64,000 nt of DNA. It comes from Acanthacorydalis orientalis (Eukaryota > Arthropoda > Insecta > Megaloptera > Corydalidae). The position numbers and the translations under genes were made by a program. Below are positions 51,320 to 63,720 of this stretch, piece after piece (within the stretch, counting starts at the first letter, position 1; every line of letters starts with the position of its first letter). The DNA lies in NCBI GenBank assembly GCA_034766995.1, contig CM068317.1, positions 34,432,928-34,496,927 of the forward strand, read 5' to 3'. A model generated the notes under the pieces. That model saw only the letters and a list, made by a program, of their open reading frames with translations, was not told the origin of the DNA and did not search any database.

Positions 51320-52330
51320 TACTATACCAATACCATAATTTTTCGTGAAAATTTCGTGTAACTTCGGGTAATAATTTAATATAAAATCTCTACGTTTTTT
51401 TAAAAAAATTATATGTTTTTTCTCAAATTTTACGGAATATTTTTTTGTATAGATAGATATCATATACAATCTTTTGTACCTATCGAATTTATTAAATGCA
51501 AATTAAATTAAGAATAAGTTAAATTTTTCGCATTAACTCAATAAACTGAACATGTATAAATAATAGAATTTAACACAATGATTTGATATTTTTTATTTAT
51601 TATTTCCACTATTTATAGCGATAATTTGATAAACGAGAAATATATACAAAACTTGAAATAAACCAATTTTTGTTAACTTTTAATATAAAAAAATAAAATA
51701 AAGAAATGACAATTTACGATCACTGAAATATTAAAAAATAACTTAATAATATTAAAAAATAATTTATCGTTGTATAATATTTTAAACTGTTTATTAATCT
51801 GTCATATTAAATCTGATTTTATTATACATGTCGATTTTTACTGATAAAATAAATTTTATATCAAGAAATAAAAACTTGAACGAAATCAGTTTGAATAAAG
51901 TTGTAAAATTACTAGTAAAATTTTATTTTCCTCGTTTATATCAAGATTTATTTCAAATTAGTTTTATCTTTATGTGTGCAATACATTATTCTCTTACGGT
52001 TTAATTTATGTACATATCAACATATTACATGTCTATAAATATCTATTTTGGAGTATGAGTAGTTGCTATTAAATTTTTCTGTTGAAAAATTACAATAATA
52101 AACGTACTTTTTTTTAATATTACTTTTTTTATGTATTTACTCTGTATAGATATAGTAAATACAATATTAGATGTAAATATAGACTTATATTTTTTGCGAT
52201 TTATAACAGACGAATGTAACACAAACCTCAAAGCAATAAATTCAAAAAGAAAGGATATAAATATGTCATATTCAATTAGAAATAACGTGTTTAAAAACTG
52301 TTAACACACAATACAATACAATACTACTTT
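51320..52330. other. AT-rich non-coding stretch
   Basis: No long repeats and no recognisable genes. A minus-strand 62-codon opening at 52043-52231 is Ile/Lys/Thr-rich and chance-like. Confidence 0.6.
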
Positions 52331-52334
52331 TAGT

Positions 52335-52625
52335 AATCGAGAGAGAAAATAGCAGCAGGGAGAATGAACGAACGTCGGCCGCTCTCACCCCTTACACGCG
52401 TATCACTCGTGACCGCAGCCCCCTACTAGTCTCTCTATCTTGTCTCCCCCATAGAATTTTTCCCGCCAGTGCGAATGACGTGCCATATCTCACCGCCGCC
52501 GCCCCCTTGATCGGAGTCCTCCGAGCGGCACTGCCCCGATGGTGGTTCGTAACCAACGTTGGATGAACCTCGTTGCCTGAGGGGTTATGCAGACTTGCTA
52601 ACCGCTTCAAGTACAAAGTTCATCC
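52335..52625. promoter_or_regulatory. Most GC-rich island of the window
   Basis: About 290 bp including ACGTCGGCCGC, CACCGCCGCCGCCCCC and GAGTCCTCCGAGCGGCACTG. The minus-strand opening 52392-52616 is an expected side effect of low stop frequency; its Arg/Ala/Gly-rich product has no known domain. Likely promoter/5' exon DNA or a repeat remnant. Confidence 0.35.
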
Positions 52626-55600
52626 TTTACGTATTGTTCGCAAACTTTCATTTGCATTAAGAACGAATAAATTTTTATGAAGTTCACTGTCTTGAATTTG
52701 TTAACTGCTGCGTATGACTTAAATAGTATTTACAATTTACAGTGGTGTTATTGTGAGATAAAGTTCATCGTCATCGGTTAAGGAATTTCTAAATTATATG
52801 TGCACGTCCGCTTGTCACATAGAGATAAGCGAAAAGTATTTAAATAAATATTTATTCGGTAATTTGTTACGTAAAGCCTTTAAAAATACCTATAATAAAT
52901 GTTATATTTCTTCAGACTTAAAAATATGTCTCGAAAAAAGATTAAAGCGTGTACTCCGTATGCAACAAATGAGAAAATATTTATTTCAGTGAATACATGT
53001 TGTTTAATGATTGAAAAGAATTATAAACAATATTATATAATCGTAAATCGAAATAGTACTTTGTCTAAAACCAACTATTCCTCCACCACATACATATGTA
53101 TGATATTTTAAACTAGAAGATTTCTCCTGTAATTTTTTAGAAAATCCTATAAGGTTAAAATCTACTGTTTCAACACATTACAAAATGCCGTTTCAAGAAC
53201 TATTTAGTGAAAAATCATATGAAAGATTACATAAACGTAAAACTCAATATATTGTTTTATAGCTTAATTATTAACCAATCAACGAATAATATTTTTTTGT
53301 ATTTATTAATTTGTTTTAAAACCCAGTATTTACTTTTTCAATAAGATTATATTAATTTTTCTTAATTAATTCAACTTAACTTCGAAATCAATAATTAATA
53401 ATATAATAAAATTTTGATCATTCACTACTGGTCTTAAATAAAAATATTTTTTTATATCGAAATAAATTACAGTAAATCAAATGAACTAAATATTTGAAAT
53501 TAAGCAGATATTGAAGTTTTTTTTCATTTTTAACGTATAATAATTTAAAATTTCGGTATGTTAATTATAATATATACTAATAAGGTTTTTGTCAATATGT
53601 AATTATTTTGTACAAATTATTACTCCTGTAATAATGAATCATATTAATCAGGTAAAATATTACCTATTGTCTACTTTATATCATTTTCATAAACATCTTT
53701 ATTAATTATCATATTTTCTTTATGATTTAGGTACTTAAAATTTGTTTCTAAATAGGACATGTTAATTTTCCTAATCTTATACATATTTTTAATAATTTTA
53801 AAATTGTTAAAGAAAAGAAAGTAATGAAGTTTAACGAAAAGTAAATATTAAATAAAATAAAGAATAAAATAGTAGTAAATTCTATTATTCATAAGATTTT
53901 TAATATTTTGAATGTGTAGAAAATCCTGAAATTTTAGAAATCAGAAAATTTGTACTCCGAGAAATGAGGATCTCCGATTTTTCGGACATTTAAAAGAATC
54001 ATTAATTTCAGGAGTGTCCTTATTTACTAATAAAACACCAATATAAAAGTTTACTTTGATCACTATGGCCCAAAAATTAATTTGTTCTCTTCTTTGTCTA
54101 TGTGGTAAATAAAATTAATATTTCATTATATAAATAAAATATATATTTTGAGAAACTTAACTCTTCAATATAAGTAAAAAAATATTTTTCTAATACATAA
54201 GTAAATACAATATATTCACTGGGCATATAATACGAAGATTAGAACTTTAAAACAGTATAATAAATTCACCTCTAAATACATTTATAACATCAATTTGTTA
54301 TTTGAAATTTCATTGCAAAATTGAGTGAGATATAGTTTGCTCTACACTATTTTAAAGATAAATATTTCTGCACAACTATTAATAATCGAATTTCAAGTAT
54401 ACATGTGTTACATTTGGGAGTTGTTGTTGAAAGTTTATTAGGGGAATTTGTTCGATTTCAGTCAACGCTTCTAATAAAACTTGTCACTAGTTTTTAATTT
54501 CAATAATTAAAGAATGTGGGTGTAACTTTAAAACTGATTTCCTCTTATCTCTTTTTGAACTTATTGCTAAAAAATACTTTATAATGATTTAATTTAATAC
54601 ACAAGTATTATAATTATAATTTATTAGTAATGTTTGAACAATAATATTATAATTTGAACATTTGAAAGAAAATTTAATTTATTTATTTTTGTAGATAAAT
54701 ATTTTTTTTTATAAAATTATCTGCTGGAAATCATTTAATACTATAAGAATGAAAGTGACTTTTATTCGTTTCATTTTCTATAAAAATAATTCACATGATA
54801 TTAAAACAAATAATTTTTACTGAACTGGAAGTCATTTACAGTTAAAAAAAAGAATCATTTCATGCATCAACGTTTGTTAGCCATTGGATTTTTCGAATAC
54901 ATTTTCAGTCCTTATAAACATCTGGTACTCATTTATGCATATCCATGTCAACATATCTGTCATTACACGCCGCTTGCTACATTAATATTTAACTGTTCTT
55001 CCACTTTATGAAAAATGACCCAAATATATGATTTTGACAAACGTATAATGACTTTAAAGTCATGTTCGATTTCCAAGAAGCGTATTTTTGAATGATCCAT
55101 TGAAATGTGTTCATGCATTTTTACACAACATGACATATTTGTATCACGAAAAAATATGTTATATATATATATATGTGATGACATTAAATATATTTTTTAG
55201 TTTATCATTTTATGTTGATAAACTTTTATTATGTGTGGATTTTCTTATTTAAAAAGTCTGTTTTAGGAAGATTGAATTTTATTTTATTTTTATCTAACTA
55301 TACAGTATTACATCTGTGTGCTTATCATTTAGAATTTTGAGTAAAAAATGTTTTTTTTTTGTAAATTTCAAAGTTAATTCAGTAGATCTTTTTTCGAATT
55401 TAATTTCATATAGACACAAAAATTTATATATATGTGCACATTTTTTTCTCTCTACTAAAAGTTTATTTCTCTTTTAACTTAAATTCAAAAAATGATCTAT
55501 TGAATTAACTTTTGAATATATATATATATATATATACACAAATACACACACATATATACATACATTAGTTTTCAATCCTTAAATTTCAGTAGAAATATGA

Positions 55601-55872
55601 TCAATGAAATCATAAATTTTGAAAAATTGTCCTGTTATATTCAGAACATACATACATTACAAACATTACTTGTGAAAAAACAGTGATGTATTCCGTTTCT
55701 AACAGTAATGTCACCAAATAATTGTGACGACACTAGTTGGGTATTGAGCTGAAGGGCATCGATGTGGAAACAAAGCTTCGTGAGACACACCAGTTCAAAG
55801 TTATGGTTCATTTACATCAAAACACAATTATCATTAATAACTGAACGCCAAGCGCAGACGAATTGACAAATG

Positions 55873-55935
<63 letters not shown>
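55873..55935. repeat. (TA)n microsatellite
   Basis: About 29 TA units flanked by ACATACA and ACATGCATG. Confidence 0.95.
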
Positions 55936-55937
<2 letters not shown>

Positions 55938-56115
55938 GCATGTTTTACGAGTATGTCTTGAGCTAGATATGGTTTTTGTGACAGTATTGCGGATTTCATG
56001 TGTCGGTGCGCTGATCAAGTCATATTTTCACTCTACGCTACCTTTCCATACTTCAATGTTTCTGGTTGAATGAACTTGCATATTTCTACATAAAGTTATA
56101 TCTATATAAATATTC

Positions 56116-56117
<2 letters not shown>

Positions 56118-56158
<41 letters not shown>
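56118..56158. repeat. (TA)n microsatellite
   Basis: About 19 TA units ending 13 bp before the TTAA that flanks the piggyBac-type element. Confidence 0.94.
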
Positions 56159-56159
<1 letters not shown>

Positions 56160-56170
56160 TTCAAGTAATA

Positions 56171-56174
56171 TTAA
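56171..56174. repeat. TTAA target duplication, left
   Basis: Directly abuts the CACCTTATC terminal repeat of the piggyBac-type element and is matched by TTAA at 56918-56921. Confidence 0.85.
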
Positions 56175-56917
56175 CACCTTATCGACGAGGTTAAAACGTT
56201 GATTTCTTACTAGTAAGACTAGAAGTAAAAATACATACATTTTTTTTATAAATTCCTATGTTTAATAGAAAAATTAATATTTTTTTACTTGAAGCTAACT
56301 GAAATAAAAAAAATATTGAAACTTTATAACAAACGTTCCATAAAAATAAAACTTATATTCATTAACAATATTAACGCAGAAATAAAATTTTAGTCAGTAT
56401 AAAATTACAAATTAAATTTTGAGAAATTAATAATTTGGTTTGCTGTGATAGGTCTGAAAACAATTTTCTCTATTTAATTATCTTTACAAAAACTACACAT
56501 ATGCTCAGTTTCGATCCTTCTCAATTTAGCATAACATACACGACATCGGTTTTTTGTAAACTTATTAGTTGTTGTAGTTTTTATTCTTTCTATTTCGTGT
56601 TCATTTAATTTTCTAAAATATTGGTCCTCATCAATACCATCACTATTACTGTCAATATCATTATTAGTTTCAACATTGTCTATAAATCTTTTTTCTACGT
56701 TTTTATTACACTTTTTTGATGCCATATTTTTAAAATTTTAAAGTTACAATAATAAATATTAGGTTTATTTTATCACTTTTGCGTACACTAAAATCTTAAC
56801 TGTAACTGAAATGAAATATGTCGGTTATTGCGCACGATATGACAACATTACAGCGTCATCCTTAACATATAAGAGTATTCAATTTGACACCAAAAAGCAT
56901 CATTCGTAGATAAGGTG
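56175..56917 (-). mobile_element. Non-autonomous piggyBac-type element
   Basis: TTAA duplications at 56171-56174 and 56918-56921 flank inverted ends CACCTTATCGACGA and CACCTTATCTACGA (13 of 14 bases match). TTAA target choice is characteristic of piggyBac. The element is 743 bp, far shorter than an autonomous copy of about 2.3 kb or more. It carries a minus-strand ORF with both ends of a transposase but no catalytic core. The leader between the right end and the ATG is about 190 bp. Confidence 0.88.
56474..56725 (-). CDS. piggyBac transposase N- and C-terminal fusion remnant, 83 codons
   Basis: Starts MASKK; residues 20-37 are acidic (Asp/Glu/Ser/Asn), as at piggyBac N-termini. Residues 61-80 give C61-X2-C64-X12-C77-X2-C80 with Arg-Ile-Glu-Thr between, like the first half of the C-terminal Cys domain of piggyBac transposases. 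It stops three residues after C80, so the later Cys pairs are missing. The catalytic Asp domain is absent. The frame is continuous, so the internal deletion joined the two ends in frame. Whether it is expressed is unknown. Confidence 0.65.
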   Translation of the reverse strand: MASKKCNKNVEKRFIDNVETNNDIDSNSDGIDEDQYFRKLNEHEIERIKTTTTNKFTKNRCRVCYAKLRRIETEHMCSFCKDN

Positions 56918-56921
56918 TTAA
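56918..56921. repeat. TTAA target duplication, right
   Basis: Directly follows GATAAGGTG, the right terminal repeat of the piggyBac-type element. Confidence 0.85.
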
Positions 56922-56924
56922 AAT

Positions 56925-57475
56925 CATTCTGTGTAGAATAGTGAAAATGCTATTATAGATAAATTTTCTTTTTTAATTCAATACAACAAACATATACTGT
57001 AACCAGTGAGTAAGTGTAATTTAACCTTCAAACATTTATAATATAATTATGATCTTTATTTAAAAAAATAATAATTTATAGCAATGTATTTCATTTCTAC
57101 AATGGTTAATAATTGATCTCTTTAAGTTTAGTGTATAACTGTTAAAAGAATGCTGCAATTGGAGAACTAAAAGTAAATGTTTTTATGTAATAACTTTCCA
57201 CGTTTTATTACAATTTGCTAAATACAATACTTTTCAATACGATACTGTATTGAATAGTAGTATTTATTTATTTGTGTTTGCTGTATTGAAGAGTTGATAC
57301 TGTATTGAAGAGTATTATTCATTTAATGACGTTTTCATACCAGTACTAATAAAATAACAATTTATTACTGTTTTATATGATAATTGTTAATTAAGCTGTA
57401 ACGACTGGATCTCAAATATATTGAATCATGTAATTAATATTCCGAAGATAACTGATGCATTATAAAATATTATAG

Positions 57476-57523
<48 letters not shown>

Positions 57524-58185
57524 ATGTAAAATTAATTATAAATTTCATGCAAAACGATAACCAAACACAACGACGGATTATCACATTCCATTGTCTGGTA
57601 TACATGAAATGTTCATGCAGGAAAATGCAACGATAAGCATAGTATAGTTTGTGTAATCAGTGAAATTGTGTTTATGTGAATTTTACGCCCAACAAATATA
57701 CATATTTTAAGAGATATTGCTAAATATATTAGTTCGCCTATGTATTTCATATACCCGTACCTAACGTCTAGTTTGTTGTGATGTGTTTGCTAGACATTTG
57801 ATATTGTGGTAATAAAATGTTTTATGAATAGTTACGTTCGTGTTCAATTCCGTCACACATGTGCATTAAATTGTTATATATATATATATATATATATACA
57901 AATTGTGAATATCGTTATTAAATTCAATTCAATTCAACAGAGAAGAAGCTGTAAAGACCTTTTACTTTTTAAATACTTATCTGCTTTAATCTATTTCTAA
58001 CGACTTTCATGAAAGAATACAATGGTTTTAGAACATAGTAAGGTATTTTCTTTTGTGTTCGTGTAAAAACGTGAAATTTCTCTTGTATTAATAAATGATG
58101 AATATCCTAATCAAATTGTCATTTTTTTCAATCTGGCTAAGTAGTATTTTTTTTTAAAAAGCTAATAAATCTATGTTTGTTTTAA
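56925..58185. other. AT-rich non-coding stretch
   Basis: TA tracts at 57478-57521 and 57876-57899. At 57228-57320 the motif ACTGTATTGAA recurs three times, and an imperfect inverted TACTTTTCAATAC / GTATTGAATAGTA pair is present. No gene. Confidence 0.55.
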
Positions 58186-58191
58186 ATATTA

Positions 58192-58480
58192 TTGGTAGAA
58201 AAACAATTTCGGTTTTTTGTTTTTGGATTTTAACTTTAATTTTTACCAACGAAAGTGTAATTTCATCATGGTTATATTAATGTCATTTTAAAGTGCATTT
58301 TCGGTCTCTATTTTGATAAAATCGACTTTGGTTTTATTATTATATTACTTCAAATTAGATTATTGAATTAAAGATGGCAAAGAAGTAAATAAGAGCATTT
58401 TTTATGAGTTCAAAACGGGTGGAAAAACAGCAGAAACTGTCCGTAAACTAAACGATGATTTTGATGTGGGTACTGTAAAA
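58192..58480 (+). mobile_element. Truncated mariner, copy 4
   Basis: The left TIR TTGGTAGAAAAACAATTTCG follows TA (58190-58191). It contains the leader and an ATG at 58374 that meets TAA after four codons. Homology ends near GGTACTGTAAAAGAC, so the second helix-turn-helix and the 3' TIR are gone. Confidence 0.82.
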
Positions 58481-58484
58481 GACT

Positions 58485-58610
58485 AACATTTTAATTAAAT
58501 ATATTATCATCTAATATATTTTCATTGTGTAATGAATAAATGTGTTGTATAAATACCAATTGTTTTGACAACAGTTATTGAATACCTGCCGTTCGGTTAT
58601 TAATTCATTT

Positions 58611-58661
<51 letters not shown>

Positions 58662-59030
58662 TTGTATGACTAAAGTATAATGACTAAAAAAGTTGTAATG
58701 AATGGAAATACATGTAATTATAAAAAATATATATTTCTGTCAGAGACAAGAATATATAAAATTAACATAGTAATCTTGTTGTATCAACCTACTAATATAT
58801 TAATAGAAAACGAAAGATGGTATCAAGAAACAAATTCTCCGAGGATTTCATCCCAACTTATTTAATATCCGTACTTTGCTTAATATGATTTAATACTACA
58901 ATTTATTTCCCATGAAATAATGCTAATACTTTTTATTACACAGTCATTTTCAGCATGGAACAGCTTTTTACAAAAAAAAATATGAAATAAAATTAAAGTA
59001 ACTTATAATCATATACAGTGAATTCGCTAG
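58485..59030. other. AT-rich non-coding stretch
   Basis: A TA array lies at 58617-58658. The 61-codon opening at 58680-58865 has no recognised domain. Nothing else is seen. Confidence 0.55.
58617..58658. repeat. (TA)n microsatellite
   Basis: About 20 pure TA units. Confidence 0.95.
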
Positions 59031-59034
59031 AGCT

Positions 59035-59300
59035 TAATGTATTCATGAAGTCTGATATGTCTATGATTGTGTAGCGCTGTTGATCCAACAGGAACTCCCG
59101 GTTGATACTCCCGTCTGTGGGACGCTGCCCTGGGGAATGCATCACCGAGGCGGCGGCTCGGGTTTGAGCTAACGTGATTAGCAGTCCTGTTGGATAATAC
59201 TACAGCATACAGGGCCAAGCGGGAGAACACATGTCGACTATAACAGGCCCTAATTGCTGTATTATGTGTTCTTTGTGAAATGTAGTTTGGGAGATTATGT
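59035..59300. promoter_or_regulatory. GC-rich candidate regulatory block
   Basis: About 265 bp of high-complexity GC-richer sequence (GAGGCGGCGGCTCGGG, AACAGGCCCTAATTGCTG). The minus-strand 100-codon opening 59027-59329 lacks any recognised domain. Homeodomain-like TAATTG and GATTAGC words are present. Function inferred by composition. Confidence 0.3.
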
Positions 59301-59334
59301 ATTTTGTAATAGATTGACTTAGTAAACATTTACA

Positions 59335-60494
59335 TATACTGGGCTCTATTGGGTTATTATTCGCGTATTTAAATGTGGAATTTCCATTTATAACCGATTT
59401 TTAATTAATTAAGTTATAATTAAAATGATTAGCTTTATATTGTTTCAAACTTAAATGATGTTTATTAGATTGGGTTAAATGTATACATGTGTACTGAATT
59501 GAATTAATCTCATATATTGTGCAAGATACATTTATGTGTATATATATATATATATATATATACAGAGAGAGATAATGTTTTAACTAATATTTCTTAATAA
59601 TTATAAATATAATTAATAACTTATCAAATTAAAATTTAAGTGATTATGTGATATACAAATAAACATTATATTAATAATTATAAATACATGTGATATAAGG
59701 TATTTACTTAATTGAAATTTTGATATAAATACTTTTGGAAAAGTACATTTTTACCTAAAGATATTTTTACATATTCTTCCAATTGCTGCATTGTAGCTAT
59801 TATGTCGGTAAGTGTTTGATTCTTTTTGAAAGAGAATATTTGGCAGTGTTCTCAATTATCATTACACAAAGAACTTAAATTCCTCGTTAACATGTAATTT
59901 TATTCTTAACCGAACAGGTGAAAATCTCTTGGAATTGGATCAAAATTCAAATAGAATATTATGTCATTTCTCAAAACATTTTATCTAATATCCTTATTTC
60001 TTTAAGAGAAGATATTTCTTTGCTTGAAACCGAAATACTTTTTTAATTTTTTTTTAATTAAAAACAAACTGAATAAGTGAACATACTTCATATTAAATTG
60101 GGGGATAATGGAGAGATAATTACTATTTATTCGATATTGTTTCAAAAAGTTAAAAAATAAGGTATAAAAAAATCGATACATGCCATTTAGTTCAGAAAAT
60201 ATCATTTTGTTAAATATCCAAATAACATTTTCAATAATAAACTGTAGACGTAAATCCTTGTCTGCTACATTTCCTGGATTTATTAATTTTAAATATAAAA
60301 TAATATATAAGTTTTAACATATTAGTTATGATGCATGAAGGAATAGTATTTTTTACACTTTTCACTGTTTTTTTTTATAATGGATGAAATTGAATAGGAT
60401 ATAAATATTATTTTTAGATAGTTTCAAATTGAAACAAATAGCTATTGAATTATGTTATGAATTTTGTTATTACTTTTAATATTTTCATAATGCA

Positions 60495-60545
<51 letters not shown>

Positions 60546-61010
60546 ATAAAACAAATAAAAAATGTAAATATTGAATCAAATTCAAATTCTATCTGAAAAT
60601 GATGTTTATTTTGAATAAAGTTGTAACAATAATAATTTAGAAATATTATAAATTTAAATGTTTTTAAAACGAGATTTCATATATTAAAAAAGGTATATTT
60701 CTGTTTTCATATATAGATACGTTAATTATAATTCAATTAGGATAAAATAATTTTTTTCAGTTTTAATAAAACATGAAGTTATTTCATTGCGTATGTAAAT
60801 GTATTAATTCAAATTTTATTTATTTTTATGTTTTATTGCAAGACAATTTTAATTTTTGTCATAAAGAAACCTCAATAAAAACGTTTTTATTTAAATTGAA
60901 CTTTTTTGTGTTCATACTGACAAACGTTATAATATCTGTAGTTTGTGTTTTCATTTTAACAAAAGCGGTGCGGTCGTAATTATCAATAAAAAAAATTATG
61001 AACTGGCATT
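59335..61010. other. AT-rich non-coding stretch
   Basis: TA-GA tract at 59537-59573 and TA array at 60495-60542. The sequence around 59785-59815 has a weak acceptor-donor pair (TTGTAG, then GTAAGTG 11 nt later). Openings at 60002-60205 and 60773-60979 are not recognised. No gene. Confidence 0.55.
60495..60542. repeat. (TA)n microsatellite
   Basis: About 23 TA units. Confidence 0.95.
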
Positions 61011-61019
61011 AATAATTCA

Positions 61020-61490
61020 CGGTTCAAAAATTTCATACTTTGTTTCATAGCAGCACACAGCCCTCGACATACACCAATCTTTTAAATAATTAATAATGAA
61101 GACGATAAAATTTAAAACAATGTTTGTTTTACAACGAACAATTCATCCAGTTATATGTATCGTTTTCACAAACGTACTACCTGAGATTTGCCTCGTTTCA
61201 TCGAAAGATACAACCTAACCGTAAAATATACTTTACTACTATCTCGTTGTAAATTTTCTACAGAAGGGTTACACCGTCACACGAATAATTTATTCGTGGT
61301 CTTTAAACGGAAAATGGAGGGTTAATGCCCAGCCAGGATAATTTAGAAAATTGCAACTTGACACACCTTTTGTACTTAACAGTGGCAGCTTATTGATTAG
61401 TATTAGGTGTAGTTATTTCACTTAACCTCTGGTCTAATTAAACATGGCAGGATTTGCAAAATGGAGTTCATATTTCATCTAGGCAGGTTA
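61020..61490. promoter_or_regulatory. GC-richer block with 19-bp palindrome
   Basis: High-complexity non-coding sequence. CACGAATAA-T-TTATTCGTG at 61280-61298 is a perfect palindrome around one base. No ORF. Candidate enhancer by composition and symmetry. Confidence 0.3.
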
Positions 61491-61499
61491 ATTGTACTA

Positions 61500-62548
61500 A
61501 TTTATTATGTAAAAGCTTATCTTATTTGACATATTTACGTAATTTTTCCTTCGATATCATGTCAAATATTTAATTTAAATATCACTTCGATACAACTGAT
61601 GTTACACAAATTAATTCATTTTGTGCTCGGTATGTAATTAAAATATCATTTAATAATTCATTTTTCTTTATTAAACCAGTCTTTTTTTGGGAAAAATATG
61701 AGTTTTAACTAAGGTCGTACAACTACACTAATGATTATGTATATATATATATATATACTAAAATTTCCTAAATAGCACTATTGAAATTTAATAATGAAAA
61801 AAAATCTAAAAAAATCTAAATGAGAAAAAAAATTATACAACACCTAATTTTTTTATTTGGGGAAAAATTGCGTTACTATAGTATTAATATTAAAAAAATA
61901 TTAGTAATGAAAGACTAATCATAAATAATAATAACAAATTATTTTCATGTTGAGAATGTTTAGAGGTAAACATTTCTTCAATCAAAAAAAATTAATATCT
62001 ATATTAAAATATCATCTATTTATAATACAGATGATTCTAATTTAAATCTAGTATTAATGTTGATTTTAATTTTATATTTTCAGAATTAATTTTGACTTTC
62101 TTGTTAATAAAATAAAAAAGAACAAGTTATTAATTAGATGCTATCCACAATTTTTGTAAAAAACATAATTTGTAAATAATATAATAATGAATGTATAAAT
62201 AGATAATTAAATGATATTCTGAATTGAAATTTTCAAATAGTTAACTGTTTATGAAGACAAATCTTATTTTAAATATATATTATAAACGTATATTCATCCT
62301 AAACAAATCTTAATTACAGTTTAATTAATTTTGTAAAAATCATCAAATATTTTGTCCGTTTTTATTAAATTATCTTGTATTTCATTCGAAAAAGACTTAC
62401 AATAATTAATATTTTTTTTACAATCTTGAATAGATTGTTCCCGGAGAGATATAGAGTACAATTTAAGCTCAAGATGAGAAGAAGGGAATGAATAATCAAA
62501 TGATAACAATTTTGATCAAATAATTTATGTAAAAGAAAAAGAAATCTA

Positions 62549-62605
<57 letters not shown>

Positions 62606-63150
62606 GTTATTTGAAAATTTTGTTTGTAAATTATTTAACAATGGAATTGTTCATTAAGAAATCATAGTAGATTCAAAATAGATGCTGAAATAATAAGAAG
62701 ATGATAAATTATTATTCAGTATTTACCACATATGTACAATTTTGGACTAAATTTTACTTTTACATCTTAGAATTATTAAAGGCTTTGAACGAGAATTTGA
62801 AATCGAATTCCTGGTTTTAATAGATACGGTATATTTTCAATTGTAAAGAATTATAAATATTTGATATATCTACTCAAAATTAAATGAAAGTATAGAGATA
62901 TACCTGAATAAAATATTAAAGTTTTTAATTATATTGAAGTTTTACGAGTAATTTATTACATCGTGTGCATTTATGTTTATATTTATTTTGCAAAGGTATT
63001 GAAATGTAAAATATCAGTTCAATATTTATTATATTCCAATGTTTTGTACATCCCGTACGATACTAATAAAAATCTACATAAAAACAGAATCCAACAAGGT
63101 TTATATTGAAATTTATATGAGTTTGTATCTATTCGGCGCCGTATTGAAAG
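61500..63150. other. AT-rich non-coding stretch
   Basis: TA tracts at 61738-61757 and 62550-62601. The minus-strand opening 62321-62509 is not recognised. Nothing else is seen. Confidence 0.6.
62550..62601. repeat. (TA)n microsatellite
   Basis: About 26 pure TA units. Confidence 0.95.
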
Positions 63151-63219
63151 AGTACAAGGATCATAATAAATTGAAATTAATAGAGAATGAAAGTCTCTCG
63201 GATTAATTCATACAGCTAA

Positions 63220-63720
63220 TATGACACCAATAAAAACCCACATAAAAAGAACAGTACGACAACATGAAAACAACTCCGACATAGCCGGGACCAAAACTCA
63301 CCGAGCAATTCCGTTGTTAAGGCAGACTCTCGCGTAGCTCACTCTTTGAATACATATCCGACGATGGTAAAAGCACCAAGTTCGAGTTGTTGTAGCGGCA
63401 TCGGAAGCAGCTTCACAAAGTGGTGGGTCGCTGAGGCACGCGTGGGGGTCAAAAACGGCTGTATAACGCAGCGGTACGGTGGCGTCGGTGCGGGTTCGAG
63501 TCTCGCTCGTCGCCGCGGGCGGTACGCCGTTCGTTCCTGCGCCACATCGTCCGTTCGCTCGACGAAAATTAATTGCGTGAGTTTCGCACAGTACAACGAC
63601 GTAGTACGAACGAGAAGAAAGAACAGATTATGATAATAAAGATGAAGCAAGCGACCTAGTATGAAACGCCACTACGACTTCACGTTGCTTTCGTCGACGT
63701 AATCATTTCTAGTTGTTAAA
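63220..63720. promoter_or_regulatory. CpG-rich island near the right end
   Basis: About 500 bp with very dense CG (GTGGCGTCGGTGCGGG, CGTCGCCGCGGGCGG). Frames are open on both strands (63346-63633 plus, 63339-63650 minus) with Arg/Ala/Ser-rich products and no known domain. It contains the tRNA-like sequence listed separately. Confidence 0.35.
63457..63514 (+). other. tRNA-like sequence lacking an anticodon arm (possible SINE head)
   Basis: ATAACGCAGCGGTA looks like an A-box. GCGGG-TTCGAGT-CTCGC (63490-63506) folds as a T-arm with a B-box, one G-U pair. Only about 58 nt separate the apparent ends, too short for a full tRNA and with no anticodon arm. Probably a tRNA-derived SINE head or tRNA pseudogene, not an active tRNA. 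Confidence 0.35.

Larger units (their letters stand above)
52640..56160. other. AT-rich non-coding stretch
   Basis: TA tracts at 55157-55173 and 55517-55535 plus those listed. GC-richer patches lie at 54860-55180 and 55700-55870. Openings near 52798-53111 and 54963-55184 have no recognised domain. No gene. Confidence 0.55.

Noticed and set aside
59027..59329. 100-codon minus-strand ORF
   Set aside because: It lies in a GC-rich block where stops are rare. No recognisable domain; more likely regulatory DNA.
63339..63650. Two long ORFs, one on each strand
   Set aside because: CpG-rich sequence suppresses stops on both strands, the products are low-information Arg/Ala/Ser-rich, and the region contains a tRNA-like segment.
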